Origin: an uncultured Pseudomonas sp.
GTDB lineage: Bacteria; Pseudomonadota; Gammaproteobacteria; Pseudomonadales; Pseudomonadaceae
Length of the DNA: 64,000 bases
Reading direction: 5' to 3'
NCBI RefSeq assembly: GCF_946886105.1
Contig: NZ_CAMPHV010000022.1
Coordinates: forward strand, 10,204 to 74,203
Below, piece by piece: positions 54,179-63,063 of this stretch (its first letter is position 1; the number at the start of each line of letters is the position of its first letter). The translations under genes were made by a program, and so were the position numbers. The notes under the pieces were generated by a model. That model was not told the DNA's origin, did not search any database, and worked only from the letters and a program-made list of their open reading frames with translations.

Positions 54179-55606
54179 ATGGAATGTATTCAGAGTTTGT
54201 CCCCGTCGAGCGCCACCTTCACCTTCGAACATTTTCGCCAGCAAGGCCCGCGCGAGCTGAACGCCAATCCCTACTTGCAGCGTCAGGCCGCCCGCGAGTC
54301 CAACGCGCGCTCCTACCCGCGGCGCATCCCCTTGGCGTTGCAGGAAGCGCACGGAATCTATGTGCGCGACACCCAGGGGCAGTTGTTCATGGATTGCCTG
54401 GCCGGTGCCGGCACCCTGGCGCTCGGCCACAATCACCCGGTGGCCATCGCCGCCATGCGCCAGACCCTGGATGCGGGTTTGCCCCTGCATACCCTGGACC
54501 TGACCACGCCGGTTAAGGACCGCTTCGTCGAAGAGCTGTTCGCCGCACTGCCCGAAGCTTTCGCCCGCCATGCGCGTATCCAGTTCTGTGGGCCGACCGG
54601 TGCCGATGGCATCGAAGCGGCGCTGAAGCTGGCACGCATCGCCACCGGGCGTAAGCCGATCCTGTCCTTCTCCGGCGGCTACCACGGCATGACCCACGGC
54701 GCGCTGAGCCTGATGGGCAACCTGGGGCCGAAGCTGGCGCTGGGCGCGGCTATGTCCGAGGTGCAGTTCCTGCCCTATCCCTACGACTATCGCTGCCCCT
54801 TCGGCATCGGTGGCGAAGCCGGCATAGACGCCGGGCTGCACTACATCGAGCAACTGCTCAGCGACCCCGAATCCGGCGTGCTGCCGCCGGCCGCCGTGGT
54901 GGTGGAAGTGGTGCAGGGCGAGGGCGGGGTGATCCCGGCGCCGGTGCGTTGGTTGCAGGGCCTGCGCCGACTGACCCGCAAATATGGCGTGGCATTGATC
55001 ATCGACGAAGTGCAGACCGGTCTGGGCCGCACCGGTCGGCTGTTCGCCTTCGAGCATGCCGATATCGAGCCGGACATTCTGGTGCTGTCCAAGGCCATCG
55101 GCGGCGGGCTGCCGCTATCCGTGCTGGTTTATCGCGACGAACTGGACACCTGGAAACCCGGCGCCCACGCCGGCACCTTCCGTGGCAATCAGATGGCCAT
55201 GGCGGCTGGCGCGGCAACCCTGCGGCACATCCTCAACGAGAACTTGCCGGCCCACGCCAACCTGATGGGCGAGCGTTTGCTGGCTCAGTTGCGTCAGCTG
55301 CAGCACGACTACCCGTGTCTCGGCGATGTCCGTGGCCGCGGCTTGATGGTCGGTGTGGAAATAGTCGGTGGCGCCGACGGCAGCCGCGTACCGCCGGCCG
55401 ACTCGGCACTGGCCAAGGCCATCCAACAGAACTGCCTGCGCTTGGGCATCATTCTGGAACTGGGCGGGCGCCATGGTGCCGTGGTGCGTTTCCTGCCGCC
55501 TCTGCTGATCCAGCCCGAGGAAATCGACCTGTTGGTGGAGCGCTTCCAATTGGCCCTGGACCAGGCTTTGGATAGCTCGACAAACAGGGCGCTGCATATC
55601 GCTTAG
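54179..55606 (+). CDS. Diaminobutyrate-2-oxoglutarate aminotransferase (PvdH/EctB type)
   Basis: The protein has 475 residues from the ATG at 54179, 13 bases after the transferase gene. Class III aminotransferase features: GYHGMTHGALSLMGN, IIDEVQTGLGRTG and the PLP lysine Lys305 in LSKAIGGGLP. The length and the FCGPTGADGIEAALKLAR motif match the Dab-forming subgroup that makes L-2,4-diaminobutyrate from aspartate semialdehyde and glutamate. This fits the Dab-type pocket of the second A domain in NRPS A. It is the last gene of the mbtH operon. Confidence 0.92.
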   Translation: MECIQSLSPSSATFTFEHFRQQGPRELNANPYLQRQAARESNARSYPRRIPLALQEAHGIYVRDTQGQLFMDCLAGAGTLALGHNHPVAIAAMRQTLDAGLPLHTLDLTTPVKDRFVEELFAALPEAFARHARIQFCGPTGADGIEAALKLARIATGRKPILSFSGGYHGMTHGALSLMGNLGPKLALGAAMSEVQFLPYPYDYRCPFGIGGEAGIDAGLHYIEQLLSDPESGVLPPAAVVVEVVQGEGGVIPAPVRWLQGLRRLTRKYGVALIIDEVQTGLGRTGRLFAFEHADIEPDILVLSKAIGGGLPLSVLVYRDELDTWKPGAHAGTFRGNQMAMAAGAATLRHILNENLPAHANLMGERLLAQLRQLQHDYPCLGDVRGRGLMVGVEIVGGADGSRVPPADSALAKAIQQNCLRLGIILELGGRHGAVVRFLPPLLIQPEEIDLLVERFQLALDQALDSSTNRALHIA

Positions 55607-56070
55607 CGCGCTTGCGCCGACAACTCGCGTGGGTTGCCGGCGCGTCCGGCAGGGAATAGCCGGAAGTTCTATTGCCGCTGGCCACACAACCGCGGCGATT
55701 TTGGAAACATTCTCCGAAAACAAGAAAGGGATTCAGCCGTTATGGGGTAGGGCGGCAACTTGCGACGGCTGAGAACTGTATGTCACTCATATAGGGGGAA
55801 ACTTACGCATCCCAGTGGATACTATTTATTAGTATATTTTTTAGTGCCAAAGTTAGTCACACATACGCACTTCTCGTTGTTTTATATGCGAATTAAGCAT
55901 ATGACCCGCATCACAAAACCCAACGCTGCCGTGACGCATTCCCGCTGCTGGAATGGCTCTGTTGACGGGCCCTCCCGGCTTCCAGCAGGGTAGTGCTTAT
56001 GTAACGAACTGTTACTGGCTGTTTCAGATCAACTACGGCGTGCTGTGATTTGCGAGTGGCAGGAGTGCGT
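55607..56070. promoter_or_regulatory. AT-rich intergenic region upstream of the hrpS-like gene
   Basis: 464 bp without a convincing gene. The part around 55800-55910 is strikingly AT-rich compared with both flanks and contains the small palindrome ATATGC-N7-GCATAT (55884-55902). It probably carries the promoter of the T3SS regulator and marks the boundary between the siderophore and T3SS islands. No hrp box was found in it. Confidence 0.5.
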
Positions 56071-57057
56071 ATGAGTGAATGGACGAGAGAGGAGACAACT
56101 GCCTCTGGGTCGCTGGAACATGAGCAGGTGTACTCGGATAACCAAGCCCCACAGAGCTATCAATGTGGTTTGGATTTATTCGGGTCATTGGAGCCATTTA
56201 TCAGAACCGCCGCCCCGCTGAGAATCGACATGGTGCTGGTCGGCGAAACCGGCACCGGCAAGGACACCCTGGCCCGCCGTATCCATGAGCTGTCGGAGTG
56301 CAAAGGCCGGTTGGTCAGTGTCAACTGCGCGGCCGTACCCGATTCGCTGGCGGAAAGCGAGTTGTTCGGTGTCATGCCGGGGGCCTATACCAGCGCGACC
56401 AAGGCGCGAGCCGGTTACATCGAGGCGTCCGACAAAGGAACGCTCTATCTCGACGAAGTGGACAGCATGCCGCTGTCGCTGCAAGCCAAGCTCCTGCGGG
56501 TCATCGAAGGGCGAGGGGTCGAGCGCCTGGGATCGACCGAATTCCTGCCGCTGGACCTGCGAATCATCGCCGCCACCCAAACGCCCTTGGAGGAGTTGGT
56601 GGAAAAGGGCAAGTTCCGCCGCGATCTGTTCTTTCGTTTGAACGTCGTGAAAATGCAACTGCCGTCGTTACGTTCCCGCCCCCAATTGATTGCGCCGCTC
56701 TTTCGCAAATTCACCCTCGATGCGGCCAAGCGGATGAAGATGAAGGTCCCTGAGGACAACGGTGCCTACATGGGCGAACTGCTGAGTTATTCCTGGCCGG
56801 GCAATGTCCGCGAACTGCGGGCCGCGGCGGAGCGCTTCGTGCTCGGTCTGCCACCATTGGGTGAGATCAGGAAAGATCGCATGCTGCTCAAGGATCAATT
56901 GCGACTGGTCGAGAGAATTCTGATCCAGGATTGCCTGAAGCGTCACGATAAATGCATCGATTCGATGATCGACGAGCTGGGTATTCCTAAAAGAACGCTT
57001 TATCACCGGATGAAAATGTTGAATATCCAGGATGGCAGTGGAACCTTTTTTAGCTAG
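56071..57057 (+). CDS. hrpS: HrpS/HrpR-type sigma-54 enhancer-binding protein
   Basis: The protein has 328 residues from the ATG at 56071 (AGGAG upstream). It lacks a receiver domain and is almost only a sigma-54 AAA+ domain: GETGTGKD Walker A (58-65), LYLDEVDSMP Walker B and FRRDLFFRLNV. A short C-terminal Fis-type HTH ends the protein. This is the layout of HrpR/HrpS, which activate hrpL. Only one such gene is present, as in single-HrpS systems. The sigma-54 contact loop reads GAYTSA (104-109) instead of the usual GAFTGA. hrpL itself is not in the window. Confidence 0.9.
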   Translation: MSEWTREETTASGSLEHEQVYSDNQAPQSYQCGLDLFGSLEPFIRTAAPLRIDMVLVGETGTGKDTLARRIHELSECKGRLVSVNCAAVPDSLAESELFGVMPGAYTSATKARAGYIEASDKGTLYLDEVDSMPLSLQAKLLRVIEGRGVERLGSTEFLPLDLRIIAATQTPLEELVEKGKFRRDLFFRLNVVKMQLPSLRSRPQLIAPLFRKFTLDAAKRMKMKVPEDNGAYMGELLSYSWPGNVRELRAAAERFVLGLPPLGEIRKDRMLLKDQLRLVERILIQDCLKRHDKCIDSMIDELGIPKRTLYHRMKMLNIQDGSGTFFS

Positions 57058-57067
57058 CCGCCACTCA
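57040..57067 (+). promoter_or_regulatory. hrp box (HrpL-dependent promoter) of the hrpA-like gene
   Basis: GGAACC (57040-57045), 15 bases, then CCACTCA (57061-57067): an exact match to GGAACC-N15/16-CCACNNA. It overlaps the end of the hrpS-like gene and lies 53 bases before the start codon. Confidence 0.9.
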
Positions 57068-57120
57068 TTATTCGAACATCAAACATGATGTTTAAACTTC
57101 TAACACAGCGGAGAAGAATC

Positions 57121-57339
57121 ATGGCAGGTAACTCTATTGCTAGCAGCTTGAACAACCTTTTTGTCAACGAGGGCAACCAGACTGCTCTGAACCAGGGGCA
57201 AAACCTCATGGATATGGGTAAGTTCACTCGTGAGTCGCAGGACGCTCAGAACAAGAACGCGATGGCTTCCGTCGCAACGGAGAACGCCAAGACCGCACAG
57301 AACGCCCAGATCAACGGCGCTAAAGGCGTGCAGTACTGA
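57121..57339 (+). CDS. hrpA: HrpA-like T3SS pilin/needle subunit
   Basis: The 72-residue, Asn/Gln/Ala-rich, cysteine-free helical protein has an ATG supported by GGAGAAGAATC upstream; ATG at 57085 is a weaker alternative. It is the first gene after a perfect hrp box and after hrpS, where hrpA lies in P. syringae and Erwinia. Pilins vary greatly in sequence, so the call rests on size, composition, the helical C-terminus (AKTAQNAQINGAKGVQY) and position. Confidence 0.75.
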   Translation: MAGNSIASSLNNLFVNEGNQTALNQGQNLMDMGKFTRESQDAQNKNAMASVATENAKTAQNAQINGAKGVQY

Positions 57340-57667
57340 TTGGCGATGCGGCCCCGCTCGATGAGTGGGGCTGCAATTCCTCCCATGGCGATGCGATGGA
57401 TCGCTATCGCTGGCTGTTTTCTTCTTGCTTGTCGGTTGCTGGGCGAATCGAGAAGATCCTTTTTTATATTTCCATTATCCGACGCTGTATTTTTCTTTAC
57501 TTTCGACTTGCTCGTTGGGTGATACGCTTTCCGGATTTATTTTTTCTGGTACTCCATGAATCCATTTGTGGGTATCCATCACTCGCGCTCAATCTGGGAA
57601 CTTGGCGGAATTCTTTTCCACTCAATAATCGGATGTCGCCCGTCATTCACATTTTTCGGAGGTTTAT
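57340..57667 (+). promoter_or_regulatory. Leader with post-hrpA stem-loop and a second hrp box
   Basis: A 12-base imperfect stem (57348-57359 with 57363-57374) follows the hrpA-like stop without a clear T-run. An AT-rich, gene-free stretch follows. At 57597-57624 is GGAACT-N15-CCACTCA, a good second hrp box 43 bases before the next ATG. Confidence 0.8.
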
Positions 57668-57886
57668 ATGAGCATTAGCAGACCGGCTTTCGATGTGTTG
57701 GATGTGATTAACAAAGAAGCCGAATTACAACTCAGTCATACGAAGACGAGTATGCAAACCTCCGCCGAAGCCTTCAGGTTGATGTTGCGCGCGAGCGAGA
57801 AAAATGCGGCGGGTTCGATCATTCAGGACCAGCAGATCAAGTTCCAGACCAAGGTCATCGAAGGGACGCGCGATATCCAGTTCTGA
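57668..57886 (+). CDS. Small T3SS-associated protein of unknown family (72 residues)
   Basis: Its start is supported by GGAGG seven bases upstream and its own hrp box. It sits where hrpZ lies in P. syringae but is far too short and not glycine-rich. The sequence is helical and charged, with the C-terminus KFQTKVIEGTRDIQF. It has the same length as the hrpA-like product and a similar end (-DIQF against -GVQY), so it may be a second needle/pilin subunit or a small secreted component. No family recognised. Confidence 0.75.
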   Translation: MSISRPAFDVLDVINKEAELQLSHTKTSMQTSAEAFRLMLRASEKNAAGSIIQDQQIKFQTKVIEGTRDIQF

Positions 57887-57938
57887 ATGAACGGCATAAG
57901 CGTGTTCACGATGTTTTTTACTAATAACGAGGTGACCG

Positions 57939-58307
57939 ATGAAGATCGAAAGCACAACTGGCGTCACGTCCGGGCGAGGGCTCGGCATTGAGACCTTGAC
58001 GGAAAAACTATCCGATCCGGCCGAGTCGGACGTTTCCTGGTTCAGCGCCGCCATGCAGGAAGGTGCGAGGCAGGCGCCGATGGCGTCCGGTGGTGCGGTG
58101 CGCCCCTTGGGCGAGCTGTTCCAAAACTTACAAGACAACTCCGACAAGGTCGGCCGTGGGCTGAAAAAGGCATCGGCTTCCGCGGACCCCATGAACATCC
58201 GCAAGGCAAGCAAATCCTTGTCCGAGTTCTATCTGGAAAGCCTGTTGTCCGCCAAGCTGGTCGGCAAGGCGGCCCAGGGTTTGGAAAAACTCACCAACCT
58301 TCAGTAG
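57939..58307 (+). CDS. hrpB: HrpB, T3SS inner-rod protein (SctI)
   Basis: The 122-residue protein has an unstructured N-terminus and the typical SctI/HrpB C-terminus (LESLLSAKLVGKAAQGLEKLTNLQ). It polymerises as the inner rod between the basal body and the pilus. It lies directly upstream of hrcJ, the conserved hrpB-hrcJ order. Confidence 0.85.
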   Translation: MKIESTTGVTSGRGLGIETLTEKLSDPAESDVSWFSAAMQEGARQAPMASGGAVRPLGELFQNLQDNSDKVGRGLKKASASADPMNIRKASKSLSEFYLESLLSAKLVGKAAQGLEKLTNLQ

Positions 58308-58318
58308 CGGTCTTTCCT

Positions 58319-59125
58319 ATGTCTATGCGCCTGCCCATACGTTCGACTTGCCTCAAGCTGATTGGCCTTCTGCTATGCACGATGTTGTCCGCCTGTGGCG
58401 AGCGTATCGAGCTGCATAGCCAGTTGACCGAGCAGGATGCCAATGAGGTGATCGCCGAGCTGGCCGACAAGCATGTCGCCGCGGAAAAGCGCCTCGGCAA
58501 GGAGAGTGTGTCGGTGCTGGTCGACACGGCTGACATCAAACGCGCCGTGCAAATCCTGGCGGCGGCGGGCTTGCCGAAGCGTTCGAGAAACAGCCTGGGG
58601 GAGATTTTCCAGAAGGACGGCGTCATTTCGACGCCCCTGGAGGAGCGGGCGCGCTACATCTACGCGCTTTCCCAGGAGTTGGAGGCGACGCTGTCGCAGA
58701 TCGATGGCGTGGTGGTTGCCCGCGTGCATGTCGTGCTGCCCGAGCGCATCGCTCCGGGAGAGCCGGTGCAGCCAGCCTCGGCGGCGGTGTTCGTCAAGTA
58801 TCGAACCGACCTCGACCCGGACAGCGTGCAGTCGCGCATCCGCAAACTGGTGGCCAGCAGCATCCCTGGGTTGTCCGGCAAGGAGGAGCAGAAGCTGGCG
58901 ATCGTCTTCGTCCCGGCCGAGACCTACCGCGAAGTGCCGAGGATGGTGCGCATCGGGCCGTATAGGGTGCCGCAGGAGCGCATCGAGCTGCTGCAACTGG
59001 TGTTGATCGTCGGTTTGCTGGGGGGCGTGCTGATTCTGCTGATTCTGTTGGCGGTCAAGCCTACGTGGCGCAATGCCATTCTGGCCCGAATCAATTCGGC
59101 CAGATCGTCCGCCAAGCCGGCTTGA
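58319..59125 (+). CDS. hrcJ: HrcJ, T3SS inner-membrane ring lipoprotein (SctJ)
   Basis: The 268-residue protein has a lipoprotein signal with lipobox LSAC near residues 23-26. The SctJ/FliF ring-building domains follow (LTEQDANEVIAELADKHVAA; VVVARVHVVLPER; ASAAVFVKYR), then one membrane helix near 225-245. It forms the periplasmic ring of the export machine. The start lacks a strong ribosome site; ATG at 58325 is an alternative. Confidence 0.95.
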   Translation: MSMRLPIRSTCLKLIGLLLCTMLSACGERIELHSQLTEQDANEVIAELADKHVAAEKRLGKESVSVLVDTADIKRAVQILAAAGLPKRSRNSLGEIFQKDGVISTPLEERARYIYALSQELEATLSQIDGVVVARVHVVLPERIAPGEPVQPASAAVFVKYRTDLDPDSVQSRIRKLVASSIPGLSGKEEQKLAIVFVPAETYREVPRMVRIGPYRVPQERIELLQLVLIVGLLGGVLILLILLAVKPTWRNAILARINSARSSAKPA

Positions 59126-59134
59126 GGGTAGAAC

Positions 59135-59722
59135 ATGCTTCCTCATGCGCAATGCCTGCAGTGGGTGCAATGGTGGGCGAGTGGCTGGTTGGGTGCGGAT
59201 CGGAGTTGGCGGATCGAGGAGTATTTCTCGCCTCCGGAAAGAACGCTGGTCGAGACGGCGAGCCAGCTGCACCACCTGGCCTTCGCCCGGCGGCTCGGCT
59301 TGTCGCCTGGGCTGCCCGCCAAGCCCGATCCGGTGGTGCTGCAGTTGAGCGAGTGGAACGCCGACGCCCGTTCGCGCGCGCTGTCGTTGATCGCGGAAAT
59401 CTGCGGAAAAGACCGCGCCGTCGAGTTGCCCGAAGCCGAGCGCCTGTGGTGCCGGCGCGTGGCGAAGGCGTTGGTGCCGGGGCAATGGCTGCCGTCCGAA
59501 TGGGCCAAGGGCGACCCCGCTGTCGATGGGCTGCGGTTGTTGCGCTGTCGGCTGGATGAGGCCTGTTGGCAGCGTGCCCGCCTGCTGTTCGCCAAACCCA
59601 TGGTCGAGCAGGCGGAGTCGGCCGCGTCAGAGAGGTTGCCCGCGGCCAAGCTCGCCGCGCTTTGGGAGGCGGTCATCTGGAAGAACCAGCAGCTTTGGCA
59701 AACGGGAGAGCAGGCATGCTGA
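59135..59722 (+). CDS. hrpD: HrpD, T3SS accessory protein (SctK-like)
   Basis: The 195-residue cytoplasmic protein is Trp-rich (CLQWVQWWASGW; LWEAVIWKNQQLW) and lies between hrcJ and hrpE. This is the position and size of HrpD in P. syringae, considered equivalent to the sorting-platform protein SctK. Assignment is mainly by order and length. It overlaps hrpE by 7 bases. Confidence 0.8.
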   Translation: MLPHAQCLQWVQWWASGWLGADRSWRIEEYFSPPERTLVETASQLHHLAFARRLGLSPGLPAKPDPVVLQLSEWNADARSRALSLIAEICGKDRAVELPEAERLWCRRVAKALVPGQWLPSEWAKGDPAVDGLRLLRCRLDEACWQRARLLFAKPMVEQAESAASERLPAAKLAALWEAVIWKNQQLWQTGEQAC

Positions 59723-60303
59723 CACGGCGGAGTTTAACGCTCGGCGGCGCGCTGCCCGCAGACGCCGAATGCCTGTTGCGGCGCGAGACGATCGAACAAT
59801 GCCAGGCGGCGCAAAGCATTATCGACGCCGCCGAACGGCAGGCCGCAGCGCTTCTCGAACAGGCGCAACGGCATGCTGAAGACTTGGCCCGGGAAGCCCG
59901 CGAAGTGGCATCCGCGGAGTTCTGGCAGCAGGCGGAGGCCTTTCTCGATGGCTGGAGCGAGGAGCAACGGCAGATCGGCGAGCGGACACTGGAACTGGCT
60001 TCGCGGCTGGTCGCTCAGGCCCTGACCTGCCTGTTGGACGAGGTGCCGGAGGAGGCACGAATCCATGCCCTGCTACGCCAGTTGCGTATCGCCCAGGCGG
60101 GCGGCGAGGGCGGGGAGTTGTGCTGTCATCCGCAGCTTCGTCCGGCGGTCGAAAATTGGCTCGAAGCACGGCGCTCCTGTACCTGGAGGATCCGCGACGA
60201 CGAAACCCTGGATACCGGCAGCCTGCGCCTGGCGGCAGCGCACGGCGATTTTGTCCTGAGCTGGGGAACGGCTGTGGCCGAATTGCTGCCCCGCGATTTT
60301 TAA
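59716..60303 (+). CDS. hrpE: HrpE, T3SS ATPase stator (SctL)
   Basis: The 195-residue protein has the FliH/YscL pattern. Residues ~25-90 form a long charged helix rich in Ala/Glu/Gln (ERQAAALLEQAQRHAEDLAR), followed by the conserved C-terminal domain ending with the SLRLAAAHGDFVLSWG motif. It links the ATPase to the sorting platform and is coupled to hrpD by overlap. Confidence 0.88.
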   Translation: MLTRRSLTLGGALPADAECLLRRETIEQCQAAQSIIDAAERQAAALLEQAQRHAEDLAREAREVASAEFWQQAEAFLDGWSEEQRQIGERTLELASRLVAQALTCLLDEVPEEARIHALLRQLRIAQAGGEGGELCCHPQLRPAVENWLEARRSCTWRIRDDETLDTGSLRLAAAHGDFVLSWGTAVAELLPRDF

Positions 60304-60372
60304 CGCCTCGCCTGGAACGCTTTCACGGTTTCTACCACTCACTGCATACCCACCCGTATGGAGGTTATCAGC

Positions 60373-60594
60373 ATGTCTTTCGACAGAGTCCAACGCCGTC
60401 TCGATTCCGTTTTCCAACGCTCGCAGAACCAGCTCGATCAGGCCGCCGTCAGGGCGGCGGAAGGCGCCTCGCTGGAGGATATCAGCGCTTTCACCGAAGC
60501 GATGATGCAGCACTCGCGGGCCAACTGGGCCTCGAGCCGCATCGGTACGATGCAACACAGCCTGTCCAAGGCGATTCTCAATGAAATCCACTGA
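60373..60594 (+). CDS. hrpF: HrpF-like small T3SS protein
   Basis: The 73-residue helical protein from the ATG at 60373 (GGAGG nine bases upstream) has the size and position of P. syringae HrpF (74 residues). HrpF is proposed to bind HrpA before export, as a co-chaperone. Its 3' end overlaps hrpG by 14 bases. Confidence 0.8.
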   Translation: MSFDRVQRRLDSVFQRSQNQLDQAAVRAAEGASLEDISAFTEAMMQHSRANWASSRIGTMQHSLSKAILNEIH

Positions 60595-61027
60595 GGCGGG
60601 CTCGTTGCTGCAGGACTGGCTCGACGGCGCCGAACCGGAGCTGTCCCTGGTCATCGACGGCGGCGAGGTGGTTGTGCAGCGGGCTGCGGGCACCCTGCTG
60701 TGCAAGGCCGCGCTGAGTGTCGCCTGGCGCGGCCAGCCGGGACTGCTGGAGAAGGCCCTGCGCCTGTCCGCGCCCAGCCTGGGCCTTTTCGGCGAACGTT
60801 CCGCCGCCTTGTCGATGAACCCGGCGGACGGCCGTTTCTGGCTGTTGCTGCGGGCCGGCGGGGACGGCTATGCCAGCCTGGAGGCGCTCCTGGAGGCGAA
60901 TCTGGATTCCCTGGTCAACCAGCGTGACAGCTGGAACGAACTGCTCAAGCGCGAGGCGTCGAAAAGAATGGCCTTCGCTCAACCATTGCCTGTGCGGCCT
61001 TTCCGCCAAGGGGGTGCTTATGCGTAA
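60581..61027 (+). CDS. hrpG: HrpG, T3SS chaperone-like regulator
   Basis: The 148-residue acidic protein has a CesT-like alpha/beta pattern (LSLVIDGGEVVVQR; FWLLLRAGGDGYASLEALLE), in the order hrpF-hrpG-hrcC. In P. syringae HrpG binds HrpV and relieves repression of HrpS. Both partners (hrpS and hrpV) are present here, so the same circuit is likely. It overlaps hrcC by 8 bases. Confidence 0.82.
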   Translation: MKSTEAGSLLQDWLDGAEPELSLVIDGGEVVVQRAAGTLLCKAALSVAWRGQPGLLEKALRLSAPSLGLFGERSAALSMNPADGRFWLLLRAGGDGYASLEALLEANLDSLVNQRDSWNELLKREASKRMAFAQPLPVRPFRQGGAYA

Positions 61028-63032
61028 CCTGTTTGTTGCACTGCCCTTGTTGTTCGGGCTGTCGATGGCGGCTGTCGCCGCGGTGCCGCCGGACTGGCGC
61101 AAGGGCGCCTATGCCTACGAGGCGGAGAGCGCGCCGCTGGAAACGGTGCTCGAGGATTTCGCTCAGAGTCACGGGATCAAGCTGCGGCTCGGCGGGGTCA
61201 GCGGTGAAGTGAACGCCAAGATCCGTGCCGACAGCGCCGAGGCTTTTCTCGACCGTCTGGCCCTGGAGCACGGCTTCCAGTGGTTCGTCTACAACGGCAC
61301 GCTCTATATCAGCCCGATGGAGGAGCTGGTTTCCGAACGCCTCGAGGTGTCCCCCGAGGCTGCGCCCGACCTCAAGCAGGCGTTGACCGATATCGGCTTG
61401 CTCGACGCGCGCTTCGGTTGGGGCGAGCTGCCGGACGAAGGGGTCGTGCTGGTCACCGGGCCATCGCGTTACGTTCAGCAGATTCGCCGCTTCAGCCGTG
61501 AGCGGATCAAGGACGAAGAGCGTCAGCAGGTCATGGTCTTTCCGTTGCGCTATGCCGCGGTGGCCGATCGGCAGATCCAATACCGCGACCAGAGTCTGGA
61601 AATTCCCGGGGTGGCGCGGCTGCTGTCCGGGTTGCTGGGGACCGAGGGGAGTAGCGGCGGCACCTCGGCGTCGTCCGCATTCACGGGGATAAACGAGGGG
61701 CTGCAGTCGGCTATCAGCGCGGCCGAGCGGGCCGGCGAATCCGCCATGGGCCTGGCCCTGAAAGAGACGCCGCCGCTCGGCGCGCTGAAAGTCGGTTCGG
61801 GTCGTGCGAGCAAGGGGCGGGTGGTCGCCGATGTGCGCAACAACGCCATCCTGGTTTGGGACGATATCAAGCGCAAGGACATGTACCAGCAGGTGATCGA
61901 CCGTCTCGACGTGCCGCAGAACCTGGTGGAAATCGATGCGCTGATCATCGACATCGACCGTGAGCAAATCTCCCGCCTTGGCTCCAGCTGGCAGGCGCGG
62001 ATCGGCAATGTCTTCGGCGGTACCTCGCTGCCCGGCGGTGGCAGCTCGACCCTGTTCATCGGCGACTTCAAGCGATTCTTCGCCGAGTTGCAGGCCCTGC
62101 AGGACGAAGGCGTTGCGTCGATCGTCTCCAATCCCTCGGTGCTGACGCTGGAGAACCAGCCAGCGGTGATCGACTTCAGCCGCACGGCCTACCTCACCGC
62201 GGTCGGCGAGCGGGTGGCCGATATCCAGCCGGTTACCGCCGGTACCAGCCTCAGGGTGGTGCCCAGGGCGATCGACCAGGGCGGCCATAACAGCATTCAG
62301 TTGATCGTCGACATCGAGGACGGCCAAGTGGAGCAGGATCGGCAAGGTGCGGCATCCGGGGTCAAGCGCGGCACCGTTGGCACCCAGGCGGTCATCGACG
62401 AACAGCGTTCGCTGGTCATCGGCGGCTTCCATGTCGATGAAAGCGGCGATCGCGAGCGGCGTATCCCGCTGCTCGGCGACATTCCCTGGATCGGCCAACT
62501 GTTCACCTCCACTCAGCGGGCGACCGCGCGTCGGGAGCGGCTGTTCATCCTGACGCCGAAGCTGATCGGCGACCAGACCGACCCGGCGCGCTATGTGGCG
62601 ACGGACGACCGGCAGCGGCTCGACGAGGCACTGGTGCGGGTCAATCGCCGGCATACCCATGGCAACTTGCGCACCAAGCTGGAGAACGTCCTGCTCGATC
62701 TGGTGCGTGGCCGGCTGCCGGCCGACTTGCAGCCCAGCTCGTCTGGCGTGGTCCTCGAGAGCCTGTGCCGCAGCCAAGCCGGGATCGAGTTCGATGCAAC
62801 GCGCCGGCAGTGGTTCAGCGATACGCAGTTCGATGTCGGTGTCGGCGTGGTGCGCAACCTCAGTGACAAGGCGCTGCAGTTCGACGAGGCCGCCTGCGGT
62901 GGGAGCAGCACATTGGCCGTCACCCTGTGGCCGCGTAGCCGGCTGGAGCCTGGTGAAGCCAGCGAGATATTCATCGCCTTGCGCAAACACGCGGAGCACG
63001 CACCGGCCCGCGCATCGTTGCTGATTCCTTGA
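61020..63032 (+). CDS. hrcC: HrcC, T3SS outer-membrane secretin (SctC)
   Basis: The 670-residue secretin from the ATG at 61020 has a signal peptide (to about residue 23) and N0/N1 ring domains (LETVLEDFAQSHGIKLRLGG; QVMVFPLRYAAVADRQ). The C-terminal secretin barrel region (~320-540) includes VPQNLVEIDALIIDID, IVSNPSVLTLENQPAVIDF and IPLLGDIPWIGQLF. A Hrp-type C-terminal S-domain extension follows. It forms the outer-membrane pore of the T3SS. Confidence 0.96.
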   Translation: MRNLFVALPLLFGLSMAAVAAVPPDWRKGAYAYEAESAPLETVLEDFAQSHGIKLRLGGVSGEVNAKIRADSAEAFLDRLALEHGFQWFVYNGTLYISPMEELVSERLEVSPEAAPDLKQALTDIGLLDARFGWGELPDEGVVLVTGPSRYVQQIRRFSRERIKDEERQQVMVFPLRYAAVADRQIQYRDQSLEIPGVARLLSGLLGTEGSSGGTSASSAFTGINEGLQSAISAAERAGESAMGLALKETPPLGALKVGSGRASKGRVVADVRNNAILVWDDIKRKDMYQQVIDRLDVPQNLVEIDALIIDIDREQISRLGSSWQARIGNVFGGTSLPGGGSSTLFIGDFKRFFAELQALQDEGVASIVSNPSVLTLENQPAVIDFSRTAYLTAVGERVADIQPVTAGTSLRVVPRAIDQGGHNSIQLIVDIEDGQVEQDRQGAASGVKRGTVGTQAVIDEQRSLVIGGFHVDESGDRERRIPLLGDIPWIGQLFTSTQRATARRERLFILTPKLIGDQTDPARYVATDDRQRLDEALVRVNRRHTHGNLRTKLENVLLDLVRGRLPADLQPSSSGVVLESLCRSQAGIEFDATRRQWFSDTQFDVGVGVVRNLSDKALQFDEAACGGSSTLAVTLWPRSRLEPGEASEIFIALRKHAEHAPARASLLIP

Positions 63033-63063
63033 GAGGGGGCTTGAAATGGGAGGGGGTACAGTC

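Noticed and set aside
55760..55993. Small open frame in the AT-rich gap upstream of hrpS
   Set aside because: It has no ribosome site and odd composition, and matches no T3SS or siderophore small protein; the gap looks regulatory.
57085..57120. Longer hrpA-like product starting at the ATG at 57085
   Set aside because: The extra 12 residues are basic and hydrophobic and unlike pilins. The ATG at 57121 has a better ribosome site and usual spacing from the hrp box.
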